Shown: positions 1 to 5,918 of the stretch, in pieces
Numbering within the stretch: position 1 is the stretch's first letter
Layout: each line of letters opens with the position of its first letter
Assembly: GCA_021784255.1 (NCBI GenBank)
Contig: JAJXSZ010000182.1
Location: 1 to 6,479 of the forward strand
DNA: 6,479 nt
Direction: 5' to 3'
DNA from: Pseudomonadota bacterium
GTDB lineage: Bacteria; Pseudomonadota; Alphaproteobacteria; Acetobacterales; Acetobacteraceae
The notes under the pieces: model-generated
The model's input: only the letters and a program-made list of their open reading frames with translations
Told to the model about the DNA's origin: nothing
Databases searched by the model: none
Translations under genes and position numbers: made by a program

Positions 1-231
1 GGTGACGAAGGTCGAGGCGGCCTGCGGGCCGTTGGGCAGCACCAGCGCCACGCGGTCGCCGCGGCCGATGCCCATGGCATTGAGGCCGGCGACCGTGGCA
101 CCGGCCAGGTCGCGAAGCGCCGCGTACGTCAGCGGCGGGCGCGCATCGGCGTCGGCGGTGGCGGCGATCGCGGGCGCGCTGGCATCCCCGCGCGCGAGCA
201 GCGTTTCGATCGTGGTCGGCTGATGGGCCAT
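1..231 (-). CDS. Acyl-CoA synthetase (AMP-dependent synthetase/ligase), N-terminal part
   Basis: This is the first 77 residues of an AMP-forming acyl-CoA synthetase of the ANL superfamily; the rest lies beyond the left edge. Such enzymes activate a carboxylic acid with ATP to an acyl-adenylate and transfer it to coenzyme A in the cytosol. The visible part has the typical N-terminal layout: a short leader (MAHQPTTIETLLARGDA), then a block reading LTYAALRDLAG and GIGRGDRVALVLPNGPQAA (about residues 34-72), a stretch well conserved across the family before the ATP-binding loop. Full members are usually about 500 residues or more, so the substrate cannot be judged. The start is the ATG at 231, with a GGAGG ribosome binding site on the minus strand (238-242) about six bases upstream. 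It follows the 73-residue membrane protein by 61 bases and may be co-transcribed with it. The family call is firm; the substrate is unknown. Confidence 0.85.
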   Translation of the reverse strand, partial: MAHQPTTIETLLARGDASAPAIAATADADARPPLTYAALRDLAGATVAGLNAMGIGRGDRVALVLPNGPQAASTFVT

Positions 232-237
232 CTCGTG

Positions 238-242
238 CCTCC
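238..242 (-). promoter_or_regulatory. Ribosome binding site of the acyl-CoA synthetase gene
   Basis: On the minus strand the sequence reads GGAGG, followed by GCACGA-type spacing of about six bases to the ATG at 231. This decides the start of the acyl-CoA synthetase. Confidence 0.75.
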
Positions 243-292
243 GGGCGTGGCGGTCCCTCCCGCCATAGCCCCGGGCCGGCGCGACGAAAAGG

Positions 293-514
293 TCAGCCGA
301 GAACGCGGTAGAGCCAGAGTCCGACCGTGGCGATCAAGGCCCAGCCGCCGACCGACAGCAGCAGGACGACCGGATAGGCGATGTCGGGGGGAAGGCGGTC
401 GCGTTCCTCGCGGCGGACCTCGCCGCGCCAGGCCTCCTCCACGGCGCCGTGGCTGGCGGCCGCGGCGACGGGCTGGAACCGGACGGCGACGGGCAGGACA
501 GGCACGGCTTCCAT
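293..514 (-). CDS. Small single-pass membrane protein, 73 residues, function unknown
   Basis: I do not recognise a family. The protein has a soluble N-terminal half that is charged around residues 26-41 (EEAWRGEVRREERDRL) and one strongly hydrophobic segment at the C-terminus (about residues 46-69, YPVVLLLSVGG to GLWLY), leaving only about four residues after it. That is the shape of a tail-anchored protein with its N-terminus probably in the cytoplasm. The start is the ATG at 514, preceded by GGAG on the minus strand about eight bases upstream. It sits 117 bases after the acyltransferase gene and 61 bases before the acyl-CoA synthetase, all on one strand, so it could be part of a three-gene unit. 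Its reality is supported by the ribosome binding site and the membrane segment rather than by homology. No enzymatic motif is visible. Confidence 0.6.
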   Translation of the reverse strand: MEAVPVLPVAVRFQPVAAAASHGAVEEAWRGEVRREERDRLPPDIAYPVVLLLSVGGWALIATVGLWLYRVLG

Positions 515-631
515 GGCGCGACTCCGACGAGATGGCCGGACCGTTTTCCACTGTCACCGTTAAGCCATCGTTTCGATTCGCTACACCCTGCAAGATTCGT
601 CGCAGCCAGCACGCCAGGCACGCGGCCGGCG

Positions 632-1636
632 TCACCGCTCGAGGTCGAGCCAGTGCATGTCCATCACATCGGTGGCAAAGCGCGTCTTGTAGCGGGCTTC
701 CCCGGCCAGAAAATCGTAGACGTCGCGACCCGCCGCGGCGTGCTCCTCGATCGCCAGCCAGTGGCAGACCTGGCCGATGCTCGGGCCCGCCGCCGTGCCG
801 GCGAAGCCCGACTGATAGGCCAGCACCCGGCCGTCGTGGACGAAGTTGTAGAGCAGACCCAGCAGGCGCGGGCCGGCGGTGATGCGCAGCAGCTCCGCCT
901 CGCCGCGCGGCAACGCCCGCGCCAGCAGGGCCTCGTGGAAGCGGGCGAAGAACGGCTCGCGGAAGGCGCCCGGCTGGCCGCGCGCGCGCCACGACGCCTG
1001 GTGCAGCCCGGCCATCTCGTGCAGGAAGGCGAGCGCCTCGGCTTCGTCCCCGGCCCGCGCGAGGGTAAGCGGCCCGGCGGCTTCCAGCGCCCGGCGCGCG
1101 CGGCGAAGCTGCTGGCGGGCGTTGGCCGAAAGCAGCGGCGCGATGCCACCCGAGGACCGGACCCGACCGAGATCGACCCAGGGCGCCGGGCGCGGCTCCG
1201 CCCGCCGCCAGGCCTTTCCGGTCGCGCGCGCGGCGAGCAGCGTCGGCTCCTCGACACCGCTCAGCACCAGATGGCCATGGCGCAAGGCGGCGCGCAGGCA
1301 ATCGGCGATCAGCGCGGGATCCCGGGCGAGCACCCCGTTATGCTCGATGAACGGCGTATCGAGGACGCGGCGGCCGGCCTCGTGCAGCCAGAGCCGCGCC
1401 CGCCCGAACCAGCGCCGGCGGCGGTTGAACAGGGCGAGCGCCACCGTCTCGCCGGCCGCCTCGCCGGCCACCAGCAACGGCGCGTCGAAACGTTCCGCCG
1501 CCAGGCAGCCGACCCAGGTCCAGGACGTGAAGAACGAGGCTCCGGCCAGCGACTCGAGAGCGCGCCAGCGCCAACCGAGCGCCTCCCATGCCGCCGCGTC
1601 GCCCGGCTCGATCGGCGAGACCGTCACCGTTGCCAT
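632..1636 (-). CDS. FemAB/BcsL-like GNAT acyltransferase (first of two)
   Basis: Probable cytosolic acyltransferase of the GNAT superfamily, of the type often called CelD/BcsL or FemAB-like (Acetyltransf_6). Relatives move an acyl or aminoacyl group onto a sugar, lipid or peptidoglycan precursor. In the 334-residue product, an N-terminal region with SFFTSWTWVGCL (34-45) is followed by a linker and a second GNAT-like domain from about 170 to 320. The latter includes the basic ANARQQLRRARR stretch (171-182), the β-strand pair ELLRITAGPRLLGLLYNFV (248-266), and the motif VYDFLAGEARYKTRF (306-320). The motif (Y/F)DF-x(2)-G-x(3)-YK recurs in the second acyltransferase at 2551. The start is uncertain: ATG at 1636 is chosen because MATVTVSPIEP begins like relatives, but an in-frame ATG at 1666 would add ten residues and neither has a clear ribosome binding site. 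It diverges from the YdcF-type gene at 1755. Substrate unknown. Confidence 0.8.
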   Translation of the reverse strand: MATVTVSPIEPGDAAAWEALGWRWRALESLAGASFFTSWTWVGCLAAERFDAPLLVAGEAAGETVALALFNRRRRWFGRARLWLHEAGRRVLDTPFIEHNGVLARDPALIADCLRAALRHGHLVLSGVEEPTLLAARATGKAWRRAEPRPAPWVDLGRVRSSGGIAPLLSANARQQLRRARRALEAAGPLTLARAGDEAEALAFLHEMAGLHQASWRARGQPGAFREPFFARFHEALLARALPRGEAELLRITAGPRLLGLLYNFVHDGRVLAYQSGFAGTAAGPSIGQVCHWLAIEEHAAAGRDVYDFLAGEARYKTRFATDVMDMHWLDLER

Positions 1637-1754
1637 GCGCTGCCAGTGCGGCGCGGCGCGGGTCATGTCAACGCTGGCGTTCGATCGCCGCCGGCTGGCG
1701 CCCCTATCGCAGCCGACCTGCATCGGGCAGGCTGCGACCATCGGAGACGATCGC
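1637..1754. promoter_or_regulatory. Divergent intergenic region between acyltransferase and YdcF-type gene
   Basis: This 118-base gap separates two head-to-head genes and must hold at least one promoter for each direction. The minus strand carries a perfect TTGACA (1671 to 1666), but no AT-rich -10 hexamer lies 16-18 bases downstream, so it is not convincing as a promoter. An imperfect palindrome AACGCTGGCGTT (1670-1681, five-base arms around TG) overlaps it and could be an operator half-site pair. GGAGA at 1743-1747 is the ribosome binding site of the plus-strand gene. No promoter can be placed with confidence. Confidence 0.35.
1743..1747 (+). promoter_or_regulatory. Ribosome binding site that fixes a GTG start
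   Basis: GGAGA lies seven bases upstream of the GTG at 1755. It favours this GTG over the in-frame ATG at 1665, which has no comparable site and would add 30 residues of unconserved sequence. Confidence 0.65.
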
Positions 1755-2522
1755 GTGTCGCTGGGTCCGCTGCCTTCCGCGCTGCTGCTGCCCCCGGGCA
1801 ACCTGCTGATCGGCGGGATCGCCGCGGTCGTGCTGCCCTGGCCGGGCCGCGCCAGGCGGCTGATCCGGTGGCTCGGTCGGGTGGCGCTGGTGCTGGTGCT
1901 GGTGCTGGCCGTGCCGATCGTGCCGACGCTGATGACGATCGCCCTGCAGAGCCGGTTGCCGCTCACCCCCCCGAAGAGCGATCCGCCGCGGGCAATCGTC
2001 ATCCTCAGTGCCGAGGTGCGCGCCAGCGCCCCCGGCGCGCTCGAACCGGCCGCGAGCGCCGGGCCGATGACGCTCACGCGGGTGGAAGCGGGCGTGCGCC
2101 TGGCGCGGCGCACCGGCCTGCCGATCCTGGTCACCGGCGGCGTGGTGCTGGCGCAGACACCGCCGGCGGGCGAGGTGATGGCCCGGCTGCTGCAGACCAG
2201 CTTCGGGCTCACGCCCGCCTGGGTGGAAAGCCGCTCGCGGAACACCTGGCAGAACGCGGCGTATTCGGCGCCGCTGCTGCTCGGCGCGGGAATTCACTCG
2301 ATCTATCTCGTGACCGACGCCGGACACATGCCGCGCGCCATCATCGCCTTTCGCCACGCCGGCATCGTCGCGACGGCGGCCCCGGTGCGCCTCGCCGTGC
2401 TGCCGCGCGACTTTCCGTCGCTCGGAACGCTGCTCCCCAACCCTGACGCGCTCGCACGCTCCGAACTCGAGATCCACGAGGCGGTCGGGCTGCTCTATTA
2501 CTGGCTGCGCGACCGGTGGTGA
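1755..2522 (+). CDS. YdcF/ElyC family (DUF218) membrane protein
   Basis: A 255-residue DUF218 protein built like E. coli ElyC: two N-terminal membrane helices (about 8-28 and 40-63) around a short basic loop (RARRLIRW, 32-39), then a soluble α/β domain probably outside the inner membrane. ElyC affects peptidoglycan and undecaprenyl-carrier metabolism in E. coli, but the reaction of the family is not settled. Visible family blocks are the first β-strand RAIVILSAEV (79-88), PILVTGG (123-129), SRNTWQNA (161-168), IYLVTDAGHMPRA (183-195) and a C-terminal EAVGLLYYWLRD (242-253). Oddly, the usual glycine-rich turn after the first strand (LGGG) is SA here. The start is GTG at 1755 with GGAGA upstream. 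It is the first gene of a likely three-gene plus-strand unit, 28 bases before the second acyltransferase. An envelope or surface-glycan role is inferred from family and neighbours. Confidence 0.85.
   Translation: MSLGPLPSALLLPPGNLLIGGIAAVVLPWPGRARRLIRWLGRVALVLVLVLAVPIVPTLMTIALQSRLPLTPPKSDPPRAIVILSAEVRASAPGALEPAASAGPMTLTRVEAGVRLARRTGLPILVTGGVVLAQTPPAGEVMARLLQTSFGLTPAWVESRSRNTWQNAAYSAPLLLGAGIHSIYLVTDAGHMPRAIIAFRHAGIVATAAPVRLAVLPRDFPSLGTLLPNPDALARSELEIHEAVGLLYYWLRDRW
1887..1908 (+). repeat. CTGGTG hexanucleotide tandem repeat, about 3.7 copies
   Basis: Three perfect copies of CTGGTG plus CTGG encode the Leu-Val run of the second membrane helix of the YdcF-type protein (residues 45-52). The unit is six bases, so gain or loss of copies would lengthen or shorten the helix by two residues without changing frame. 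Confidence 0.8.
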
Positions 2523-2550
2523 GCGGACGCACCGTGACGCAGCGCGCGGC

Positions 2551-3588
2551 ATGAGCGGGCGCCGGCAGCAGGACGTCGAGGAGGCGCAGGACTGGCGCGA
2601 TCTGGCGCCGCTGGTCGCCGCCGGCGGCCGGGAGAGCCTGTTCCTCGACGACGTCTGGTGGCGGACGATGCTGCAGGCCGGGTTGGCGCGCGACGAGCAG
2701 CCCCGTTTTCTCCTCGCGCGCCGCGACGGGCAGCCCTCGCTCGGCCTGGCGCTCGTCCGCCGGCAAGGGCACGGCATCGCGGCACTCGCCAATGCCTATA
2801 CCTGCCTGTGGCGACCGCTCGCCGAGGAGGTGCGCGTGGCCGACGCCGCGGCGCTCGGGCATGTCCTGCGCCGCGAGGGCCTGGTGCGGCTCGACGCGAT
2901 CCCCGCCGAGTGGCCGGGCCTCGCCGCGTTTGCCGCGGGGCTGCGCGAGGCCGGCCTCGCTGTCCGGCGTTTCCGGCATTTCGCCAACTGGCACGAGGCG
3001 CTGGGCGGGCGGCGTTGGGACGCCTATCTCGCGGCGCGACCGGGCGCGCTGCGCTCGACCTTGCGCCGGCGTGGCCGCAAGGCGGAGTTCGCGTTCGACG
3101 TGGTGAGCAGACCCGGCGCCTCGCTGGAGGCGGCCATCGCCGACTACGAGGCGATCTATGCCCGCAGCTGGAAGGAACCCGAGCCGTTCCCGGCCTTCAA
3201 CGCGACCCTGATGCGCAACCTCGCGGGCGTGGGCCTGCTGCGGCTTGGCCTGCTGCACGACGGCGCGCGCCCGGTCGCGGCCCAGCTTTGGGCGCTGCGC
3301 GCCGACCGCCGGCACGCGACGGTGCTGAAGCTCGCGCACGACGAGCAGGACCGGGCGGCCTCGCCGGGCTCGTTGCTGACGGCGGCGATGCTGCGCCGGC
3401 TGATCGACGAAGAGGGGATCGCGAGTTTCGACTTCGGCCGCGGCGACGACGACTACAAGCGGCTCTGGGCCGGCGAGCGGCGCCAGCGCCTGGGTCTGCT
3501 GCTCGCGGACTGGCGGCACCCGAGGGGCCTCGCCGCATTGTTGCGGCATTGCGCCGGCAGGCTGCGCACCCGGCTGGGTGTGCTATAG
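2551..3588 (+). CDS. FemAB/BcsL-like GNAT acyltransferase (second of two)
   Basis: A 345-residue protein of the same broad class as the acyltransferase at 632-1636: CelD/BcsL or FemAB-like GNAT fold, probably a cytosolic acyl transfer enzyme acting on a sugar, lipid or envelope precursor. Recognisable parts are an N-terminal domain with SLFLDDVWWRTML (29-41), the basic hinge GALRSTLRRRGRK (165-177), and the second domain with YEAIYARSWKEPEPFP (199-214), LLRLGLLHDGARPVAAQLWA (229-248), HATVLKLAHDEQDRAASPGS (255-274) and ASFDFGRGDDDYKRLW (291-306). The last motif aligns with VYDFLAGEARYKTRF of the first acyltransferase, but the proteins are otherwise very different, so a recent duplication is unlikely. 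The ATG at 2551 is used as the first in-frame start after the upstream stop; it has no good ribosome binding site, so translation may be coupled to the YdcF-type gene 28 bases upstream. The acyl group and acceptor are unknown. Confidence 0.85.
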   Translation: MSGRRQQDVEEAQDWRDLAPLVAAGGRESLFLDDVWWRTMLQAGLARDEQPRFLLARRDGQPSLGLALVRRQGHGIAALANAYTCLWRPLAEEVRVADAAALGHVLRREGLVRLDAIPAEWPGLAAFAAGLREAGLAVRRFRHFANWHEALGGRRWDAYLAARPGALRSTLRRRGRKAEFAFDVVSRPGASLEAAIADYEAIYARSWKEPEPFPAFNATLMRNLAGVGLLRLGLLHDGARPVAAQLWALRADRRHATVLKLAHDEQDRAASPGSLLTAAMLRRLIDEEGIASFDFGRGDDDYKRLWAGERRQRLGLLLADWRHPRGLAALLRHCAGRLRTRLGVL

Positions 3589-3620
3589 GCGCGCCCAGCC
3601 TCCACGAAACCGCCCGAACC

Positions 3621-3626
3621 AGGAGA
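3621..3626 (+). promoter_or_regulatory. Ribosome binding site of the β-helix protein gene
   Basis: AGGAGA is placed six bases before the GTG at 3633. It selects this GTG as the start even though the frame stays open far upstream through the acyltransferase gene. Confidence 0.8.
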
Positions 3627-3632
3627 CGCATC

Positions 3633-4559
3633 GTGATCATCCTCCGCCTCGCGTTCGCCGCCGGCCTCGCTCTTGCTGCAACCCCGGCCCTGGCGGCGAC
3701 GCTGGTCGCCGGCCCCGGCCAGACCTACAAGCTGCCCTCGCAGGCGATCAACGCCGCCCAGGCAGGCGACACCGTCCAGATCCTGCCCGGCGACTATCTC
3801 GACTGCGCCTTCGTGCGCCGCAACGATATCACCATCGAGGGCAAGGGCGCCGCCAAGGACGTCATCATGTCCGACAAGACCTGCGGCGGGAAGGCGATCC
3901 TGGTGGTCGACGGCAACAACGTCACCGTGCGCAACATGACGCTCGCGCGCGCCGCCGTGCGCGACCGCAACGGCGCGGGCATCCGCGCCGAGGGCGGCAA
4001 CCTCACCGTCGATGGCGTGCGGTTCATCAACAACGAGAACGGCATCCTGTCGTCGGCCAACCCGAAGGCGACGATAACCATCCGCAACAGCCTGTTCGAC
4101 GGCAACGGCGGCTGCTACCGCGCCTGCGCGCACGGGATCTACATCGGCGACATCAAGAAGCTTCTGGTCGAACACAGCGTGTTCCTTGACACGCACCAGG
4201 CCCACCACATCAAGTCGCGCGCCGCCGAAACGGACGTGATCGGCAGCACCATCGAGGACGGGCCGACCGGTACCGCCAGCTACCTGATCGATGTTGCCAA
4301 TGGCGGCAAGATCCTCATCGAGGGCAACACGATGGAAAAGGGGCCCAAGGCGGAGAACCACACGACGGCGATCATGATCGGCGAGGACGGCGTGACCCAT
4401 CTCAGCCTGAAATTCATCATCAAGGACAACACCTTCACCAACGACATGCCGTATCCGACGTACTTCGTGGACAACTTCACGCGTGGCGAGGCGATCCTGA
4501 CCGGCAACAAGTTCAAGGGCCGGGTGACACCGCTTCGCGGCGTCGGCACGGTGCACTGA
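3633..4559 (+). CDS. Exported right-handed parallel β-helix protein
   Basis: A 308-residue protein with a clear Sec signal peptide (residues 1-21, IILRLAFAAGLALAATPALA, probable cleavage after ALA) and a solenoid typical of pectate-lyase-like β-helices. The first turn has the usual opening, AINAAQAGDTVQILPGDY (38-55), then repeating rungs with DITIEGKG (65-72), NVTVRNMTL (96-104), NLTVDGVRFINNENGI (123-138), TITIRNSLFDGNG (147-159), LLVEHSVFLDT (177-187), ILIEGNTMEKG (227-237) and FIIKDNTFTND (261-271). Four cysteines in the mature part (58, 84, 161, 165) could form disulphides. A polar block HQAHHIKSR (188-196) and TASYLIDVANGG (214-225) look like conserved surface features. β-helix proteins include polysaccharide lyases, epimerases and structural binders; no catalytic assignment is possible here. 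GTG start with a strong AGGAGA site. It follows the acyltransferase by 44 bases. No C-terminal sorting signal such as PEP-CTERM is present. Confidence 0.88.
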   Translation: MIILRLAFAAGLALAATPALAATLVAGPGQTYKLPSQAINAAQAGDTVQILPGDYLDCAFVRRNDITIEGKGAAKDVIMSDKTCGGKAILVVDGNNVTVRNMTLARAAVRDRNGAGIRAEGGNLTVDGVRFINNENGILSSANPKATITIRNSLFDGNGGCYRACAHGIYIGDIKKLLVEHSVFLDTHQAHHIKSRAAETDVIGSTIEDGPTGTASYLIDVANGGKILIEGNTMEKGPKAENHTTAIMIGEDGVTHLSLKFIIKDNTFTNDMPYPTYFVDNFTRGEAILTGNKFKGRVTPLRGVGTVH

Positions 4560-4568
4560 GCGGGAACG

Positions 4569-5915
4569 TCAGCGCGCGGGCGACAGGGCTGGCTCCAGGG
4601 CGGCGAAGAGTCCCGGGGCGGGCACGAGGGCCGGCTTCGCCGATGCCCGGCGGGCATATTCGCTGAGGCATGCGCCAAGCGCGAAATTGTACCAATAGAA
4701 AGGCTGGAACGCGATGCCGATGAACATCGAGCACGGCACCAGCACCATCAGCCCGACCCCGAGCGCCTTGGCCAGATCCTCGCACCAGGCCAGGTCCGGG
4801 TTGCCGCGGCATCGCCGCGCCGTACGCTTCAATGAAACCCAGGTGCCGAGCACCAGCGCGACAAAGATGGCGAGGCCCGGGAAACCCTGCTCGCCGAGCA
4901 CTTCCATAAATGAATTATGGAAGGCGCGGCCGTGCTGGACGACCGCCGGCTCGCCGGGCGCGAGCGAGGGAATTCGGATCGTGTCGATAATGAAAGAGTT
5001 GAAGCCGCCGCCCAGCGGATGCGTGCTGGCGAATCGCAGCGTCCATTTCCAGACCTCGATCCGCGTCATCGCCGAGGGGTCTTGCTGGTAGTGCGCGATG
5101 GTGTCCATGCGCGCGGTCCATGATGGCGGGGCAAAGTAGACGAGGGCGACGACCACCGGAATGATGGCCACGATCGTGACGAGCTTGCGCCGCGATTCCA
5201 TGAAGACCAGCATCGCCAGCACCGCCATGCCGATCAGCCCGGTCCGCGCAAACGTGCCGACCGAGGTGACCAGATACATCACGGCAAGACCGATGCCGCC
5301 GATGCGCCGCAGCCGGGGCAGGGGAACCATGAGCGCGTGGCGGCTGATCCAGAGCGCCCAGGGCAGCAGCATCAGGCAAACGGTCGCAAGGGTGCTGCTC
5401 TCGGAAAGGCCCGAGTTACTCAGAATCAGGCCGTGGTCCATGCCGTAGGCGCCGCCGGAGACAAGCTGCTTCACGCCGACGGGCAGGATCTGGATCAGCG
5501 AGGCGAACACGAAGACGAGGATGAAGGCCTCGATCTGCACCCGCGAACGAATCACATAGGGTATGAAGGCGGAGAACAGGACCGTCTTGAAGGCCCAGCT
5601 CCACTTGTCCATCACCGCGAAATGCGGCGCGACCGCCCACAGCAGCGTCACGCAGCACCAGGCCGCCATCATCACCGTGAGGAGGGTGCTCCAGCGCAGG
5701 CGCGGCGGCGCGCGCCGGTCGGCGAGGACGTACAACAGGATCGCCGCCGTCCCCATGACCATCGCCACCGGGACCGCCCCGAGCACCATGGAGCCGATAT
5801 CCTGCGGCACGAACGCATCCACCCAGACATAGCCGAGCGTCAGCGCGAAAGGCGCTGTCGAGCCCAGGATGAGGAAGGCCAGATAGAGCAGGCCGCAGGC
5901 CAGGCCACGCAGCAT
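4569..5915 (-). CDS. O-antigen ligase-like (Wzy_C) membrane protein, similar to exosortase A-associated O-glycosylation ligases
   Basis: A 448-residue polytopic inner-membrane protein with about ten or more hydrophobic segments. Its C-terminal half has Wzy_C/WaaL features: FARTGLIGM (222-230), the periplasmic-loop stretch ending HPLGGGFNSF (299-308), and FHNSFMEVLGEQGFPGLAIF (332-351) with the conserved histidine 333. The segment WTARMDTIAHYQQDPSAMTR (266-285) and the N-terminal WVDAFVPQDIGSM region (31-43) closely resemble, from memory, the putative O-glycosylation ligases annotated as exosortase A-associated (TIGR03097, with an N-terminal DUF5935 domain). Such enzymes transfer or polymerise undecaprenyl-linked glycans on the periplasmic face. 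The start ATG is three bases after the stop of a 56-residue membrane protein, suggesting coupled translation; AGG about nine bases upstream is only a weak ribosome binding site. Its stop is nine bases from that of the β-helix gene. The ligase family is firm; the glycan and acceptor are unknown. Confidence 0.85.
   Translation of the reverse strand: MLRGLACGLLYLAFLILGSTAPFALTLGYVWVDAFVPQDIGSMVLGAVPVAMVMGTAAILLYVLADRRAPPRLRWSTLLTVMMAAWCCVTLLWAVAPHFAVMDKWSWAFKTVLFSAFIPYVIRSRVQIEAFILVFVFASLIQILPVGVKQLVSGGAYGMDHGLILSNSGLSESSTLATVCLMLLPWALWISRHALMVPLPRLRRIGGIGLAVMYLVTSVGTFARTGLIGMAVLAMLVFMESRRKLVTIVAIIPVVVALVYFAPPSWTARMDTIAHYQQDPSAMTRIEVWKWTLRFASTHPLGGGFNSFIIDTIRIPSLAPGEPAVVQHGRAFHNSFMEVLGEQGFPGLAIFVALVLGTWVSLKRTARRCRGNPDLAWCEDLAKALGVGLMVLVPCSMFIGIAFQPFYWYNFALGACLSEYARRASAKPALVPAPGLFAALEPALSPAR
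4901..4923. repeat. AT-rich perfect inverted repeat inside the ligase gene
   Basis: Nine-base arms CTTCCATAA and TTATGGAAG flank a five-base loop. The element lies over the codons for FHNSFME (residues 332-338) of the ligase, including the conserved histidine. Several of these codons (AAT, TCA, TTT) are unusual in this GC-rich window. It could form a hairpin in the ligase mRNA; no function is known. Confidence 0.6.
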
Positions 5916-5918
5916 CGC

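Noticed and set aside
515..631. Possible promoter or terminator in the 117-base gap after the first acyltransferase
   Set aside because: On the minus strand a TTGCAG could serve as -35, but no -10-like hexamer sits at the right distance, and no hairpin with a T run follows the acyltransferase stop.
1739..1757. Short imperfect inverted pieces (CGAC/GATCG) around the YdcF-type gene start as an operator
   Set aside because: Arms are only four to five bases and common in DNA of this composition.
449..2446. A 665-codon open frame on the plus strand, and a similar 547-codon frame starting at 879, across the first acyltransferase gene
   Set aside because: They run antisense to a gene with clear protein motifs and their translation there is Arg/Pro/Ala-rich low-complexity sequence, as expected for shadow frames in GC-rich DNA. 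Only the part of the second frame from 1755 on is a real gene.
3580..3595. TATAGG near the end of the second acyltransferase as a -10 box for the β-helix gene
   Set aside because: It overlaps the stop codon region and no recognisable -35 lies 16-18 bases upstream; read-through from the upstream genes is simpler.
2658..3632. Upstream extension of the β-helix frame through the second acyltransferase gene
   Set aside because: The extension is Arg/Ala-rich and overlaps a well-supported gene. The signal peptide and AGGAGA site place the start at 3633.
3453..4556. A 367-codon open frame antisense to the β-helix gene
   Set aside because: Composition is Val/Asp/His/Arg-rich without any family motif, mirroring the opposite strand; there is no ribosome binding site and the sense gene is clear.
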